The notes: generated from the sequence alone by a model not told the origin. Shown: positions 19,118 to 29,638, counted from the stretch's first letter. The stretch: DNA of 64,000 nucleotides from Photobacterium galatheae (GCF_000695255.1 NZ_JMIB01000017.1:113746-177745), one strand, 5' to 3'. Numbers and translations: made by a program.

Positions 19118-19624
19118 ATGAGATTGACATCAAAAGGACGGTATGCAGTGACGGCCATGTTAGACGTCGCTCTGCATTCTCAGGAAGGTCCAGTCCCTCT
19201 GGCTGATATTTCAGAACGTCAGGGGATATCACTGTCTTATTTGGAGCAGTTATTTGCTCGCTTGCGTAAAGCCGGTCTGGTTGCGAGTGTACGCGGTCCC
19301 GGCGGTGGTTATCGTTTGGGTGATGATGCGAACCAGATTGCAGTCGGAACTGTGATTGCTGCCGTTGATGAGTCTGTCGATGCTATGAAATGCCATGGTA
19401 AAGGAGACTGTCAGGGAGGCGTCCGTTGCCTGACTCATACGCTCTGGCATGATCTCAGCACCCGTATCAGTGATTTCCTGAATAATATCACCCTGGGTGA
19501 ACTGATGCAGGATAATGACGTACTTGAGATTTCAGACCGTCAGGAACAACGCATTCAGAAGTCGTCATTTGGACATAAGAATACACACGACAGCGCCACT
19601 ATAGGTGTCGATGTTCGCTCCTAG
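19118..19624 (+). CDS. iscR: Iron-sulfur cluster regulator IscR
   Basis: Rrf2-family regulator, 168 residues, which senses cluster supply through a [2Fe-2S] cluster and controls the isc operon. The winged helix-turn-helix spans about residues 1-65 ([16 protein letters not shown], then RGPGGGYRL). The cluster ligands C92, C98, C104 and H107 are all present with E. coli spacing. It is the first gene of the operon behind two type 1 sites. The C-terminal tail past residue 135 is poorly conserved, as usual. Confidence 0.97.
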   Translation: MRLTSKGRYAVTAMLDVALHSQEGPVPLADISERQGISLSYLEQLFARLRKAGLVASVRGPGGGYRLGDDANQIAVGTVIAAVDESVDAMKCHGKGDCQGGVRCLTHTLWHDLSTRISDFLNNITLGELMQDNDVLEISDRQEQRIQKSSFGHKNTHDSATIGVDVRS

Positions 19625-19655
19625 CGCCCAGCGGCCCGTGTTTTTGGAGATGAAG

Positions 19656-20870
19656 ATGAAACTGCCAATATATTTTGATTATTCCGCTACTTGCCCTGTA
19701 GACCCACGTGTTGCTGAAAAAATGATGCAATGCCTGACCATGGACGGAAACTTCGGTAACCCGGCTTCCCGTTCACACCGTTTTGGCTGGCAGGCTGAAG
19801 AAGCTGTAGATACAGCCCGCGAGCAAGTGGCTGATCTGCTGAATGCTGATCCACGTGAGATTGTGTTTACTTCAGGTGCGACGGAATCTGATAACTTGGC
19901 GATTAAAGGTGTGGCGAACTTCTACTCGAAGAAAGGGAAGCACATCATTACCTGCAAAACCGAACACAAAGCTGTATTGGACCCTTGTCGCCAACTGGAG
20001 CGTGAAGGCTTCGAAGTCACTTACCTGGAACCTGAATCGAACGGTCTGATTGACCTGGCGAAGCTGCGTGATGCCATTCGTGAAGACACGATTCTTGTAT
20101 CGATCATGCATGTGAACAACGAAATTGGTGTGATTCAGGATATCACTGCGATTGGTGAAATTTGCCGTGAAAATGGCGTGATTTTCCATGTGGATGCTGC
20201 GCAATCTGCGGGTAAGCTGCCAATCGATGTTCAGGAAATGAAAGTTGACCTGATCTCACTGTCTGGACACAAAATTTACGCCCCGAAAGGCATTGGCGCA
20301 CTGTATGTACGCCGTAAGCCACGTATCCGTCTGGAAGCTCAGATGCACGGTGGTGGTCACGAGCGTGGTATGCGTTCCGGTACGCTGGCAACGCACCAAA
20401 TCGTGGGTATGGGCGAAGCGTTCCGTATCGCGAAAGAAGAAATGGAACAGGATCGTCAGCATGCGTTAGCTCTGCGTAACCGCCTGCTGGATGGTGTGAA
20501 AGATATCGAAGCCATGACAGTGAATGGTGATCTTGAACAGCGTTTGCCAAACAACCTGAACATCAGCTTTGCCTTTGTTGAAGGTGAGTCTCTGCTGATG
20601 GCGCTGAAAGATCTGGCCGTGTCTTCTGGTTCTGCCTGTACTTCAGCAAGTCTGGAACCTTCTTATGTGCTGCGTGCACTGGGTCTGGATGATGAACTGG
20701 CACATAGCTCAATCCGTTTCTCTTTCGGTCGATTCACAACGGAAGAAGAAGTAGACTACGCAATTTCGCAAATCCGTACCGCAGTCGAAAAACTGCGTGA
20801 GATGTCACCGCTTTGGGATATGTACAAAGAGGGAATCGATCTGAACACAGTTGAGTGGGCGCACCACTAA
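19656..20870 (+). CDS. iscS: Cysteine desulfurase IscS
   Basis: PLP enzyme that takes sulfur from cysteine and passes it to IscU and to tRNA-thiolation partners. 404 residues, the same length as E. coli IscS. The GGAG at 19646-19649 selects ATG 19656 over ATG 19650, which would be too close. The PLP lysine is in [10 protein letters not shown] (K206) and the persulfide cysteine in [10 protein letters not shown] (C328). It ends in WAHH as in E. coli. Lies 31 bases after iscR. Confidence 0.98.
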   Translation: MKLPIYFDYSATCPVDPRVAEKMMQCLTMDGNFGNPASRSHRFGWQAEEAVDTAREQVADLLNADPREIVFTSGATESDNLAIKGVANFYSKKGKHIITCKTEHKAVLDPCRQLEREGFEVTYLEPESNGLIDLAKLRDAIREDTILVSIMHVNNEIGVIQDITAIGEICRENGVIFHVDAAQSAGKLPIDVQEMKVDLISLSGHKIYAPKGIGALYVRRKPRIRLEAQMHGGGHERGMRSGTLATHQIVGMGEAFRIAKEEMEQDRQHALALRNRLLDGVKDIEAMTVNGDLEQRLPNNLNISFAFVEGESLLMALKDLAVSSGSACTSASLEPSYVLRALGLDDELAHSSIRFSFGRFTTEEEVDYAISQIRTAVEKLREMSPLWDMYKEGIDLNTVEWAHH

Positions 20871-20902
20871 GTTGCCGTCTGCACGAATTCGAGGAAACTA
20901 CC

Positions 20903-21289
20903 ATGGCATATAGTGACAAAGTAATTGATCATTATGAGAACCCGCGTAACGTGGGCTCATTTGACAAGAATGACAAAAACGTCGGTAGCGGTATGGTCGG
21001 TGCACCAGCCTGTGGCGACGTGATGAAGCTGCAAATCAAGGTATCTGATGAGGGTATTATTGAAGATGCACGTTTTAAAACTTATGGTTGTGGTTCTGCA
21101 ATCGCATCCAGCTCTCTGATTACCGAGTGGGTAAAAGGGAAGACGCTGGACGAAGCTGCTGCGATTAAAAACTCTGCGATTGCAGAAGAGCTGGAACTGC
21201 CTCCTGTGAAGGTACACTGCTCGATTCTGGCTGAGGATGCTATCAAGGCAGCAGTCAGCGATTACAAAAAGAAACATCCAAGCAATTAA
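20903..21289 (+). CDS. iscU: Fe-S cluster scaffold IscU
   Basis: Scaffold on which [2Fe-2S] clusters are built, 128 residues from ATG 20903, which has GAGGAAA upstream. The cluster cysteines C37 (GAPACGD), C63 (TYGCGSA) and C106 (VHCSILAEDA) are present. The HscA-recognition motif LPPVK precedes C106. An upstream in-frame extension to 20855 overlaps iscS and is not needed. Confidence 0.98.
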   Translation: MAYSDKVIDHYENPRNVGSFDKNDKNVGSGMVGAPACGDVMKLQIKVSDEGIIEDARFKTYGCGSAIASSSLITEWVKGKTLDEAAAIKNSAIAEELELPPVKVHCSILAEDAIKAAVSDYKKKHPSN

Positions 21290-21309
21290 TGAAATAAGGG
21301 TTGTTGTTT

Positions 21310-21633
21310 ATGGCCATTACCATCACTGAAGCGGCAGCGGATCGTGTCTCTGCTTTTCTGGAAAATCGAGGCAAAGGCATTGGCCTGCGTCTGGGTGTTC
21401 GTACCTCAGGATGCTCTGGTATGGCCTATGTCCTCGAGTTTGTTGATGAACTCGACGAGGGTGATCAGGTGTTTGAGCAATACGGTGTGAAAGTTATCAT
21501 CGATGCCAAGAGTCTGGTGTACCTGGAAGGCACTGAGCTGGATTTCGCCAAAGAAGGTTTGAATGAAGGCTTCAAGTTTAACAACCCGAATGTCTCCAGT
21601 GAGTGTGGATGTGGTGAAAGCTTCCACGTCTAA
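21310..21633 (+). CDS. iscA: Iron-sulfur assembly protein IscA
   Basis: A-type carrier of 107 residues that delivers clusters to [4Fe-4S] targets. Start ATG 21310 has AAGGG about 10 bases upstream. The three conserved cysteines are in TSGCSGMAY (C35) and near the end CGCGESF (C99, C101). It lies 20 bases after iscU. A terminator-like hairpin follows before hscB. Confidence 0.97.
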   Translation: MAITITEAAADRVSAFLENRGKGIGLRLGVRTSGCSGMAYVLEFVDELDEGDQVFEQYGVKVIIDAKSLVYLEGTELDFAKEGLNEGFKFNNPNVSSECGCGESFHV

Positions 21634-21660
21634 GATTTGCTGAGAGCAAGGCATTGCCGG

Positions 21661-21688
21661 GGCGCGGACAATCTGCACCGCGCCTTTT
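21661..21688 (+). terminator. Terminator-like hairpin between iscA and hscB
   Basis: GGCGCGG (21661-21667) pairs with CCGCGCC (21678-21684) around a 10-base loop and is followed by TTTT. It sits inside the isc operon, so it would act as a partial terminator lowering hscBA-fdx relative to iscRSUA, or as an mRNA 3' stabiliser. Confidence 0.7.
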
Positions 21689-21714
21689 GCTTGTAAACCA
21701 ATATCAGACGCCAT

Positions 21715-22230
21715 ATGAATCATTTCGAACTCTTCGGGCTACCTTTCCAGTTTGAATTGGACGGTAGCCTTCTTGCCACTCGCTTCCGTGAATTGCAGCG
21801 CCATTTCCACCCGGATAATTTTGCGACCGCTTCTGAGCGCGATCGACTGATGTCGGTTCAGAAAGCTGCGCAGATCAATGATGCTTTCCAGACTCTGAAA
21901 AACCCGGTCAGCCGTGCTGAATATATGCTGGCTGAAAATGGTGTGGATATTCGCGCTGAACAGCAAACACTGCAAGATCCAGAATTTCTGATGCAACAGA
22001 TGGAGTTGCGTGAGGCGCTGGAAGAGATCCCTGATGCCGATGACCCGCATGCCGCGCTGTTCGATTTTGATCAGCAAGCCGTGAATTTGCACAAAGCCCA
22101 GCTTGCTGAACTGCAAGCGCTGCTGGAAGCCGGTGAATGGGAATCTGCAGCAGATGCAGTCAGAAAATTGAAATTCATTGATAAGCTGCGTCACGAAGTC
22201 GAGCGTCTGGAAGAAACCCTGTTCGACTGA
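21715..22230 (+). CDS. hscB: Co-chaperone HscB
   Basis: J-domain co-chaperone of HscA, 171 residues. The N-terminal J domain carries the HPD motif in HFHPDNFAT (about residue 32). The C-terminal coiled helices bind IscU and present it to HscA. It begins 81 bases after iscA, with the hairpin at 21661-21688 between them, and is followed by hscA. Confidence 0.96.
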   Translation: MNHFELFGLPFQFELDGSLLATRFRELQRHFHPDNFATASERDRLMSVQKAAQINDAFQTLKNPVSRAEYMLAENGVDIRAEQQTLQDPEFLMQQMELREALEEIPDADDPHAALFDFDQQAVNLHKAQLAELQALLEAGEWESAADAVRKLKFIDKLRHEVERLEETLFD

Positions 22231-22272
22231 TTTTTTGAAACATGACCCGCTAAAAAGCCCACAGGATGGATA

Positions 22273-24126
22273 ATGGCACTGTTACAGATTGCTGAACCCG
22301 GTCAAAGTGCTGCACCGCATGAACATAAACTGGCGGTGGGGATTGATCTGGGGACAACCAACTCACTCGTTGCTGCTGTACGTAGCGGCGTGGCTGAGAC
22401 GCTGCCTGATGAGCAAGGCAAATCAATTCTGCCGTCTGTCGTTCATTATGACGAACAGATGATTCGCGTCGGCGAAGCTGCCAGACAATTGGCACAGCAA
22501 GATCCGGCGAACACGATTATTTCTGTGAAACGGATGATGGGACGTTCACTGGAAGATATCCAGCAGCGTTATCCGAATTTGCCTTATCAGTTTGAGGCTT
22601 CAGAGTCAGGCCTGCCTCAACTGGTCACTCGTCGCGGCAAGGTCAACCCGGTTCAGGTTTCCGCAGAGATCCTGAAACACCTGAGTGAACGTGCGAAAGC
22701 AACGCTGGGTGGCGATCTGGAAGGGGTTGTTATTACCGTTCCTGCTTATTTTGACGATGCACAACGTGCAGGAACCAAAGATGCGGCGGCACTGGCTGAT
22801 CTGAAAGTCCTGCGCTTGCTGAATGAACCGACGGCTGCAGCGATTGCTTATGGTCTGGATTCTGGCCAGGAAGGCGTGATTGCGGTTTACGATCTGGGCG
22901 GCGGTACCTTTGATATCTCAATTCTCCGCTTGTCGAAAGGTGTGTTTGAAGTACTGGCGACCGGCGGTGATACAGCACTGGGTGGCGATGACTTCGACCA
23001 CCTGCTGGCCGACTGGATTCTGGCACAAAGCGGCCATAGTGTGGCGCTGACAGCTTCTGAGCGTCGTGCACTGCATGATGTCTCGACCGCAGCAAAAATT
23101 GCACTGACGGATCAGGACAGTGCCGAGATCGACGTCCTGGGCTGGCAGGGAAAAATTACCCGTGCAGAGTTTGACGCCCTGATTCAGTCGCTGGTGAAAA
23201 AGACGTTGATGTCTTGTCGTCGTGCTGTGAAAGATGCCGGTATTGAGTTGGATGAAGTGATTGAAACCGTCATGGTTGGCGGTTCGACCCGTGTGCCGCT
23301 GGTGCGTGATATGGTCGGGGACTTTTTTGGCAAAACGCCGCTGACTTCAATTGATCCGGATAAAGTCGTCGCGATTGGTGCAGCAATTCAGGCCGATATT
23401 CTGGCAGGTAATAAACCTGATGCTGAGATGCTGCTGCTGGATGTTATTCCGCTGTCTCTTGGCATTGAAACCATGGGTGGCATGATTGAAAAAATCATTC
23501 CACGCAATACCACAATTCCCGTCGCGCGTGCCCAGGAGTTCACCACGTTTAAAGATGGCCAGACTGCGATGTCTGTTCATGTGGTCCAAGGGGAGCGCGA
23601 GATGGTTGCAGACTGCCGTTCTCTGGCCCGCTTTACTTTGCGTGGTATCCCAGCGATGGCTGCCGGTGCAGCGCATGTGCGTGTCACCTATCAGGTCGAT
23701 GCCGATGGTTTATTGTCGGTCACGGCCATGGAAAAAAGTTCTGGCGTTCAGTCGTCGATTCAGGTGAAACCTTCTTACGGCCTGACGGATAACGAGATTG
23801 CCAGTATGATTCGTGATTCCATGACTCACGCTCGGGAAGATAAAGATGCGCGGGCATTGGCTGAGCAACGAGTGGAAGCCGACCGTGTTCTTGAGGGATT
23901 GATCTCTGCGCTGGCTGCTGACGGGGAGCAATTGCTGTCGAAAGCTGAGCGTGATGCACTGGAAGCTGTCATGATGGAGCTGGTTCAATTACGCCAGGGC
24001 GATGACCCGCATGCGATTGAAGCCGGTATTAAGAAAACAGATAAAGCGAGCCAGGATTTTGCTGCGCGCCGGATGGATAAATCCATTCGGGAGGCCCTGG
24101 CCGGTCATTCGATTGATGAGGTTTAG
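22273..24126 (+). CDS. hscA: Fe-S assembly chaperone HscA
   Basis: Hsp70-class ATPase, 617 residues, which promotes cluster release from IscU. The nucleotide-binding domain shows [13 protein letters not shown] (about residues 22-34), [12 protein letters not shown] and [10 protein letters not shown]. The substrate-binding domain follows from about residue 390. It recognises the LPPVK motif of IscU. The stop is 2 bases before the fdx start, so they are translationally coupled. Confidence 0.98.
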   Translation: MALLQIAEPGQSAAPHEHKLAVGIDLGTTNSLVAAVRSGVAETLPDEQGKSILPSVVHYDEQMIRVGEAARQLAQQDPANTIISVKRMMGRSLEDIQQRYPNLPYQFEASESGLPQLVTRRGKVNPVQVSAEILKHLSERAKATLGGDLEGVVITVPAYFDDAQRAGTKDAAALADLKVLRLLNEPTAAAIAYGLDSGQEGVIAVYDLGGGTFDISILRLSKGVFEVLATGGDTALGGDDFDHLLADWILAQSGHSVALTASERRALHDVSTAAKIALTDQDSAEIDVLGWQGKITRAEFDALIQSLVKKTLMSCRRAVKDAGIELDEVIETVMVGGSTRVPLVRDMVGDFFGKTPLTSIDPDKVVAIGAAIQADILAGNKPDAEMLLLDVIPLSLGIETMGGMIEKIIPRNTTIPVARAQEFTTFKDGQTAMSVHVVQGEREMVADCRSLARFTLRGIPAMAAGAAHVRVTYQVDADGLLSVTAMEKSSGVQSSIQVKPSYGLTDNEIASMIRDSMTHAREDKDARALAEQRVEADRVLEGLISALAADGEQLLSKAERDALEAVMMELVQLRQGDDPHAIEAGIKKTDKASQDFAARRMDKSIREALAGHSIDEV

Positions 24127-24128
24127 GC

Positions 24129-24467
24129 ATGCCTAAAATTGTTGTACTACCCCATGTAGAACTTTGCCCTGAGGGCGCAGTGCTGGAAGCTGAAACTGGC
24201 GAAACTGTGCTGGATGTTGCGCTGCGAAACGGCATTGGCATCGAGCATGCCTGTGAGAAGTCCTGTGCTTGTACCACTTGTCATGTCATCATCCGGGAAG
24301 GCTTTGATTCTCTGGAAGAGAGTGAAGAGCAGGAAGATGACATGCTGGACAAAGCCTGGGGTCTGGAGCCTGAGTCTCGTCTGGGCTGTCAGGCGAAAGT
24401 TGCAGATGAAGATTTGGTGGTCGAAATTCCTCGTTACACCATCAATCTGGCCAGCGAAAACCATTGA
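24129..24467 (+). CDS. fdx: [2Fe-2S] ferredoxin of the ISC system
   Basis: Adrenodoxin-type ferredoxin of 112 residues that supplies electrons for cluster assembly. Cluster cysteines are in CEKSCACTTC (three) and RLGCQAKV (the fourth), with the acidic helix ESEEQEDDMLDKAWG between them. It starts 2 bases after hscA ends. Confidence 0.98.
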   Translation: MPKIVVLPHVELCPEGAVLEAETGETVLDVALRNGIGIEHACEKSCACTTCHVIIREGFDSLEESEEQEDDMLDKAWGLEPESRLGCQAKVADEDLVVEIPRYTINLASENH

Positions 24468-24474
24468 TCCTTTC

Positions 24475-24498
24475 GCCCGCTGTCGTCCGGCAGCGGGC
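24475..24498 (+). terminator. Hairpin between fdx and iscX
   Basis: GCCCGCTG pairs with CAGCGGGC around an 8-base loop, followed by TTGCT. It is a second internal hairpin of the isc operon and may limit readthrough into iscX. Confidence 0.55.
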
Positions 24499-24549
24499 TT
24501 GCTACACTCTATGTACTTCCTTTTATCCATCAGTTAATGCAGGTGAATC

Positions 24550-24750
24550 ATGGGACTGAAGTGGATCGATTCAAGAGAAATTGCCCTCGCGCTGATTGAC
24601 GCCCATCCGGATGTTGATCCGCAACAGATTCATTTTGTGGATTTACGCGACTGGATTCTGGCATTAGATGAATTCGACGACGATCCTGCACACTGTGGTG
24701 AAAAAGTGCTGGAAGCGGTACAAATGTGTTGGATGGAGGAAATGGACTGA
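24550..24750 (+). CDS. iscX: IscX family protein
   Basis: Small acidic protein of 66 residues (YfhJ) that binds IscS and modulates cluster assembly, competing with frataxin-like CyaY. The sequence is typical: GLKWIDSREIALAL, FVDLRDWIL, and the acidic stretch DEFDDDPAHC. GTG-AATC spacing shows AGGTGA upstream. It is the last gene of the isc operon. Confidence 0.96.
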   Translation: MGLKWIDSREIALALIDAHPDVDPQQIHFVDLRDWILALDEFDDDPAHCGEKVLEAVQMCWMEEMD

Positions 24751-25148
24751 TTGTTATTGCAACAATAGTCGATCATTCTCTTAATCTTGCTGCAAATGTC
24801 TTGTTTATTTGTCACTTTAACGGCAAGGTAAAGCAATCGCTTATTTTTGTTCGTGCAGACCGGGAAAGTGTCTGTAAGGACCATAGCTATATGGCGGACC
24901 CTGGGTTGAACAGCTACCCTTTCAGGTCCGCTTTGTTGTATTTTCGCATTGCTTCTCTTGCATCTTGTCAGACTATCCCTATGTTCGGGAGCATTCGTGT
25001 GACCAAAGCGGAACAGGTCTGGCAGATGAGGTCTGCGGAGAAATCTGCTTCATCGTAACGCAGAGCATTCAGAGTCAGACGCTCTGAAGTCATAAGCATG
25101 CGCCCCTGAGTGGTGAACGCTCAGCGGGAAACATTCAAGGAGTTATTC
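24751..25148 (+). promoter_or_regulatory. Stem-loop-rich region upstream of pepB
   Basis: About 400 bases without a supported gene. In order it holds these inverted repeats: ATTGTT/AACAAT (24750-24766), CAGAC/GTCTG (24856-24874), CCATA/TATGG (24881-24894), a long GCGGACC/GGTCCGC stem with inner GGGT/ACCC (24894-24931) followed by a T-rich run, GCAGA/TCTGC (25022-25036, with an alternative TCTGC at 25044-25048), CAGAGC/GCTCTG (25061-25086), and CTGAG/CTCAG (about 25103-25127) close to the pepB ribosome binding site. The hairpin at 24894-24931 could end the isc operon; the rest looks like a structured 5' leader. Confidence 0.5.
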
Positions 25149-26438
25149 ATGTCTGCCACTATGTCAGTCTTCCTGACTCAAGACGCTGCTGCAGAACAGT
25201 GGGGTGAGAATGCCCTGGTGTCTTACACTGCTGACGGCGTACAAATTCACGTTACCAATGATGATGTGCTCAATATAATTCAGCGTGCGGGACGTACGCT
25301 AGATGGACAGGGCATCAAACAAGTCAGCCTGAGTGGCGATGAGTGGGATGTAGAAACGATCTGGGCCTTCATTCAGGGCCACCGAAATGCCAAGCCGGGT
25401 AATCATGTGAGCTGGCCTGCGCTGGAAGAGGCGGAAGAAGCTGAATTACAGGCGCGCCTGACTGCCACGAACTGGGTTCGTGACATTATCAACCAGAGTG
25501 CTGAGGTCGTGAATCCGTCTCATCTGGCGAATCGTGCCGGTGAGTTCGTGAAATCACTGGCCCCGGATCACGTGACCTACAAAGTCATCAAAGGTAATGA
25601 CCTGCTGGATGAAGGCTGGGTGGGGATTCATACGGTTGGCCGTGGCTCTGAACGCTCGCCAGCAATGCTGATTCTGGACTACAACCCAACGGGTAATGAT
25701 GAAGCCCCTGTATTTGCCTGTCTGGTCGGGAAAGGGATTACCTTTGACTCCGGCGGTTACAGCATTAAGCCTTCGGGTGGCATGTCTGCGATGAAAGCTG
25801 ACATGGGCGGTTCAGCGATGGCGACGGGTGGCCTGGCACTGGCAATTGCTCGTGGTGTGCAGAAACGAATCAAGCTGATCCTGTGCTGTGCAGAAAATAT
25901 GATCTCAGGCCGTGCATTTAAGCTGGGTGATATCATCACCTACAAAAATGGCAAAACGGTTGAAATTCTCAATACCGATGCAGAAGGCCGTCTGGTGCTT
26001 GCTGATGGTCTGATTTATGCCAGCACGCAGAAGCCTGAATTGATTATTGATTGCGCGACCCTGACAGGTGCGGCGAAAAATGCACTGGGGAATGATTATC
26101 ACGCGCTGTTCAGCTTCGATCACGGCATGGCGCAGAAAGCGCTGATCGCCGCCAGCGAAGAGCATGAAGGCATGTGGCCACTGCCACTGGGTGAACATCA
26201 TCGCCGTATGATGCCGTCTGGTTTCGCTGATCTGGCCAATATTTCATCCGGTGACTTTACTCCGGGTGCCAGCACAGCCGCCGCCTTCCTGTCGTACTTT
26301 GTGGAAGATTACAAAAAAGGCTGGCTGCACATTGACTGCAGTGGCACTTACCGTAAGTCAGCCAGCGACAAATGGGGCGTTGGTGCGACCGGTATGGGTG
26401 TTCGGACACTGGCGAACATCCTGACTCAGGATATTTAA
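25149..26438 (+). CDS. pepB: Aminopeptidase B, copy 1
   Basis: M17-family metallo-aminopeptidase, 429 residues, cytoplasmic, releasing N-terminal residues from short peptides. ATG 25149 has AAGGAG 6 bases upstream and matches the family start. The metal-binding and catalytic segments are [22 protein letters not shown] and [13 protein letters not shown]. It is closer to E. coli PepB than the next gene is (for example [13 protein letters not shown] and [13 protein letters not shown] segments here read GNDYHALFS and GWLHIDCSG). Located between iscX and a second pepB. Confidence 0.95.
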   Translation: MSATMSVFLTQDAAAEQWGENALVSYTADGVQIHVTNDDVLNIIQRAGRTLDGQGIKQVSLSGDEWDVETIWAFIQGHRNAKPGNHVSWPALEEAEEAELQARLTATNWVRDIINQSAEVVNPSHLANRAGEFVKSLAPDHVTYKVIKGNDLLDEGWVGIHTVGRGSERSPAMLILDYNPTGNDEAPVFACLVGKGITFDSGGYSIKPSGGMSAMKADMGGSAMATGGLALAIARGVQKRIKLILCCAENMISGRAFKLGDIITYKNGKTVEILNTDAEGRLVLADGLIYASTQKPELIIDCATLTGAAKNALGNDYHALFSFDHGMAQKALIAASEEHEGMWPLPLGEHHRRMMPSGFADLANISSGDFTPGASTAAAFLSYFVEDYKKGWLHIDCSGTYRKSASDKWGVGATGMGVRTLANILTQDI

Positions 26439-26460
26439 TTTCGCGTTTTGGATATTTATG

Positions 26461-26492
26461 ACGCACAACCGGTTCGCCTGTTGTGCGTTTTC
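26461..26492 (+). terminator. Hairpin between the two pepB genes
   Basis: ACGCACAA (26461-26468) pairs with TTGTGCGT (26481-26488) around a 12-base loop and is followed by TTTT. It would end most transcripts after the first pepB or act as an attenuator before the second. Confidence 0.75.
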
Positions 26493-26510
26493 AACTTAGG
26501 GACTACGAAT

Positions 26511-27788
26511 ATGCTTACGGTATTGCTATCTGCCGAACCTTCTCAGGGCGTTTGGGGTGAGAAGGCACTGGTTTCTTATCAGCAGGAAAGTGCTGTGCTT
26601 CATTATCAGGGCGATTTCGTCCTGCGTCGGATTCAACAGGCAGCACGCCAGCTGTCGGCTCAGGGTGTTTCACAAGTGAGCCTGAGCGGTGAAGGCTGGA
26701 GCTATGAGCGTCAGTGGGCATTCTATTGCGGTTTTGTTGCCCCGCGTAAATCGGTTGAAGTGCAGTGGGCATCTCAGGATGAAGATGAACTGGAATTGCT
26801 GAACGCACGTCGCCGCAGTGCGGAATGGGTGCGCCAGGTCGTGAACGCGACGCCAGAAGATATGTACCCGGAAAAACTGGCACAGGACGCAGTCGCGTTT
26901 CTGGAAGGCGTTGCCGGAGACAAGATCACACATGATGTGCTGGTTGGCGATGCACTGCTCTCTGAAGGCTGGGTTGGCACGCATAGTGTTGGCCGTGCCA
27001 GCAGCCGTCCACCGGTGATGCTGACCCTGGATTACAACCCGACTGGAGATGCAGACGCACCGATTCATGCTTGCCTGGTGGGCAAAGGAATCACTTTTGA
27101 TTCAGGTGGTTACAGCATTAAGCCAAGTGCCGGTATGGTCGCCATGAAATGTGATATGGGTGGTGCCGCGACCGTGACAGCAGCGCTGGCCTATGCCATT
27201 GAGCAGGGACTGAACAAGCGAGTCAAACTGGTTCTGTGTTGTGCAGAAAACATGATTGCCGGTAATGCTTACAAGCTGGGTGATATTCTGACCTATAAGA
27301 ACGGCCTGACTGTTGAAATCTTCAATACTGATGCGGAAGGTCGTCTGGTGCTGGCAGATGGTCTGCTCAAGGCCAGTGAAATGAAAGCGCCGCTGATCAT
27401 TGATGCGGCAACGCTGACCGGTGCGGCCATGATGGCTGTTGGTACAGATTACAACGCGATTTTCTCAATGCAGCCTGAGCTGTTGCGTAAAGCACAGCAG
27501 TTGTCTGAACTGGTGAATGAACCAGCCTGGCCGTTACCACTGGAGAAATGGCACCAGAATAACTGTCCGTCTGACTATGCTGATACGGGCAACAGCCGTG
27601 CTGTGAAAGGTGGCGGTATGGGCGGCGCTTCGAATGCAGCGGCTTTTCTGTCCCGATTTGTCAGTGATGACAGCTGTTGGGTGCACTTTGACTTAGCGTC
27701 TTGCTTCCGTGACGGTGCCGATGCTCGCTGGGCAGCAGGCGCTACGGGTCTTGGGGTAGCGAATATTGCGGCGTTGCTGTTACAGTAA
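26511..27788 (+). CDS. Aminopeptidase B-like protein, copy 2
   Basis: Second M17-family leucyl aminopeptidase directly after pepB, 425 residues from ATG 26511 (the frame is open back to 26448 through the hairpin). All catalytic segments are kept: [22 protein letters not shown] and [13 protein letters not shown]. The N-terminal domain and the C-terminal third (for example NCPSDYADTGN, GGGMGGASNAAAF) differ clearly from copy 1, so this is an old duplication rather than a fresh one, and substrate preference may differ. Followed after 59 bases by ndk. Confidence 0.9.
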   Translation: MLTVLLSAEPSQGVWGEKALVSYQQESAVLHYQGDFVLRRIQQAARQLSAQGVSQVSLSGEGWSYERQWAFYCGFVAPRKSVEVQWASQDEDELELLNARRRSAEWVRQVVNATPEDMYPEKLAQDAVAFLEGVAGDKITHDVLVGDALLSEGWVGTHSVGRASSRPPVMLTLDYNPTGDADAPIHACLVGKGITFDSGGYSIKPSAGMVAMKCDMGGAATVTAALAYAIEQGLNKRVKLVLCCAENMIAGNAYKLGDILTYKNGLTVEIFNTDAEGRLVLADGLLKASEMKAPLIIDAATLTGAAMMAVGTDYNAIFSMQPELLRKAQQLSELVNEPAWPLPLEKWHQNNCPSDYADTGNSRAVKGGGMGGASNAAAFLSRFVSDDSCWVHFDLASCFRDGADARWAAGATGLGVANIAALLLQ

Positions 27789-27847
27789 GGGCCAGAGGGC
27801 AGGGAAGCCTGCCCGCCTGAAGTGAACCGAAGATAAGGAATATAAGA

Positions 27848-28276
27848 ATGACAATTGAACGTACCTTCTCAATTGTGAAACCTGACGCCGTCGGCCGTAA
27901 CCAGATCGGCGCGATTTACCATCGAATGGAAAGTGCGGGTCTGACAATTGTTGCTGCCAAAATGCTGCGTCTGACTGAGCAACAGGCTCAGGGCTTTTAT
28001 GCAGAGCACGAAGGCAAACCTTTTTATGAGCCACTGATTGAGTTCATGACTTCTGGTCCTGTGATGGTTCAGGTACTGGAAGGGGAGAGCGCGATCACCC
28101 GTTATCGTGAACTGATGGGGAAAACCAATCCGGAAGAAGCTGCGTGTGGCACATTGCGTGCAGATTATGCGGAAAGTACACGTCTGAATGCCGTTCATGG
28201 TTCAGACAGTCCGGAGTCGGCAGCGCGTGAAATTGCTTATTTCTTCTCTGACGATGAAATCTGCTCGCGTAGCTAA
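27848..28276 (+). CDS. ndk: Nucleoside diphosphate kinase
   Basis: Balances nucleoside triphosphate pools by transferring the gamma phosphate through a phosphohistidine. 142 residues. [15 protein letters not shown] is the family N-terminus, and the active-site histidine is in NAVHGSDS (about residue 117). GATAAGGAA precedes the start. A strong terminator follows. Confidence 0.98.
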   Translation: MTIERTFSIVKPDAVGRNQIGAIYHRMESAGLTIVAAKMLRLTEQQAQGFYAEHEGKPFYEPLIEFMTSGPVMVQVLEGESAITRYRELMGKTNPEEAACGTLRADYAESTRLNAVHGSDSPESAAREIAYFFSDDEICSRS

Positions 28277-28301
28277 TGCGAACCTGGGTACCAACTGATG
28301 A

Positions 28302-28328
28302 ACGGGAAGCCTGGCTTCCCGTTTTTTT
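28302..28328 (+). terminator. Rho-independent terminator of ndk
   Basis: ACGGGAAGCC pairs with GGCTTCCCGT around a single base or small loop (28302-28322), followed by seven T. Confidence 0.92.
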
Positions 28329-28516
28329 ATGGCGTCGCAACTGTGCCTGTGTCGGCTAAGCTGATCAGAGGTGCTGAAGCGGAACCAAGCGCGCAAAAGT
28401 GGAAACGCAGCGATAAAGTCTGTACAATTTCGCGCCTTGAATCTCCCCGCTGTTTGGACACCACGTCCGGGTAGGCAGGGCGCAGGATCTGTCATTTTTT
28501 AGTGAGGCGACAACCG

Positions 28517-29638
28517 ATGACGAATGTCAAAATCAATCTACTGGATTTCGATCGCGAAGGACTGCGGCAGTATTTTGCCGATGAGCTGGGCGAAAAAGCC
28601 TTCCGTGCGGATCAGGTCATGAAGTGGATGTATCATTTCGGTTGTGACGACTTCGATCAGATGACCAACATCAATAAGAAGCTACGCGAAAAATTGAAAG
28701 CGGTGGCTGAGATCCGCGCACCTTATGTTTCTGAAGCACAGCACTCGTCTGACGGTACGATTAAGTGGGCGATGCGTGTGGGAGATCAGGATGTAGAAAC
28801 GGTGTATATCCCGGAAGATGACCGTGCAACCTTGTGTGTGTCTTCTCAGGTGGGATGTGCGCTGGACTGTAAATTCTGTTCTACTGCGCAGCAGGGTTTC
28901 AACCGTAACCTGAAAGTTTCTGAAATCATTGGTCAGGTCTGGCGTGCTGCCAAAGAGATCGGTGTTGAGAAAGAAACGGGCCGCCGTCCAATTACCAATG
29001 TGGTGATGATGGGGATGGGCGAACCGTTACTGAACATGAAAAACCTGATCCCGTCACTGAATATCATGCTGGACGATCTGGGTTTCGGTCTGTCTAAACG
29101 TCGTGTGACGGTTTCTACCTCTGGTGTCGTTTCCGGTCTGGAACAGATGATCGGCAAGGTTGATGTCGCACTGGCTATCTCTCTGCATGCAGGCAATGAT
29201 CAGCTGCGTTCTGAAATTATGCCGATTAACGACAGATACAATATCGATACTTTCCTGGATGTCGTTCGCCGTTACATCGCGTCTTCGAATGCGAACCGAG
29301 GGAAAGTGACCGTTGAATACATTTTGCTGGATCATGTCAATGACAGTATGGATCAGGCCCGTGAGCTGGCACATACGCTGAAAGACACCCCGGCGAAAAT
29401 CAACCTGATTCCATTTAACCCGTATCCGGGGTCGCCTTACCGGAAGCCAAGTAATTCGCGAATTGACCGTTTCATGAAAACGCTGATGGAATATGATTTC
29501 ACTGTGACGGTGCGGAAGACCCGGGGTGACGATATTGACGCAGCCTGCGGCCAGTTGGTCGGTGATGTGATTGACCGCACAAAACGTACCCTGGCAAAGC
29601 AAGCGAAAGGTGAACCAATTCCGGTCAAAGCAGTCTGA
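28517..29638 (+). CDS. rlmN: Dual-specificity RNA methyltransferase RlmN
   Basis: Radical-SAM enzyme that methylates C2 of A2503 in 23S rRNA and A37 in some tRNAs. 373 residues from ATG 28517, which has GAGG upstream; a GTG at 28502 is in frame but family homology begins after it. The cluster motif CALDCKFC is present, as is the catalytic cysteine in DIDAACGQL near the C-terminus. First gene of a long co-directional run rlmN-pilW-rodZ-ispG-hisS-yfgM-bamB-der. Confidence 0.97.
   Translation: MTNVKINLLDFDREGLRQYFADELGEKAFRADQVMKWMYHFGCDDFDQMTNINKKLREKLKAVAEIRAPYVSEAQHSSDGTIKWAMRVGDQDVETVYIPEDDRATLCVSSQVGCALDCKFCSTAQQGFNRNLKVSEIIGQVWRAAKEIGVEKETGRRPITNVVMMGMGEPLLNMKNLIPSLNIMLDDLGFGLSKRRVTVSTSGVVSGLEQMIGKVDVALAISLHAGNDQLRSEIMPINDRYNIDTFLDVVRRYIASSNANRGKVTVEYILLDHVNDSMDQARELAHTLKDTPAKINLIPFNPYPGSPYRKPSNSRIDRFMKTLMEYDFTVTVRKTRGDDIDAACGQLVGDVIDRTKRTLAKQAKGEPIPVKAV

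Noticed and set aside
20855..20902. Upstream extension of iscU overlapping iscS
   Set aside because: IscU homology begins at 20903 with its own ribosome binding site.
24726..25058. 110-codon frame overlapping iscX and the pepB leader
   Set aside because: Begins inside iscX in another frame, no ribosome binding site, and the region is better explained as structured RNA.
26448..26510. N-terminal extension of the second PepB
   Set aside because: It runs through the terminator hairpin and lacks family homology; the ATG at 26511 fits better.
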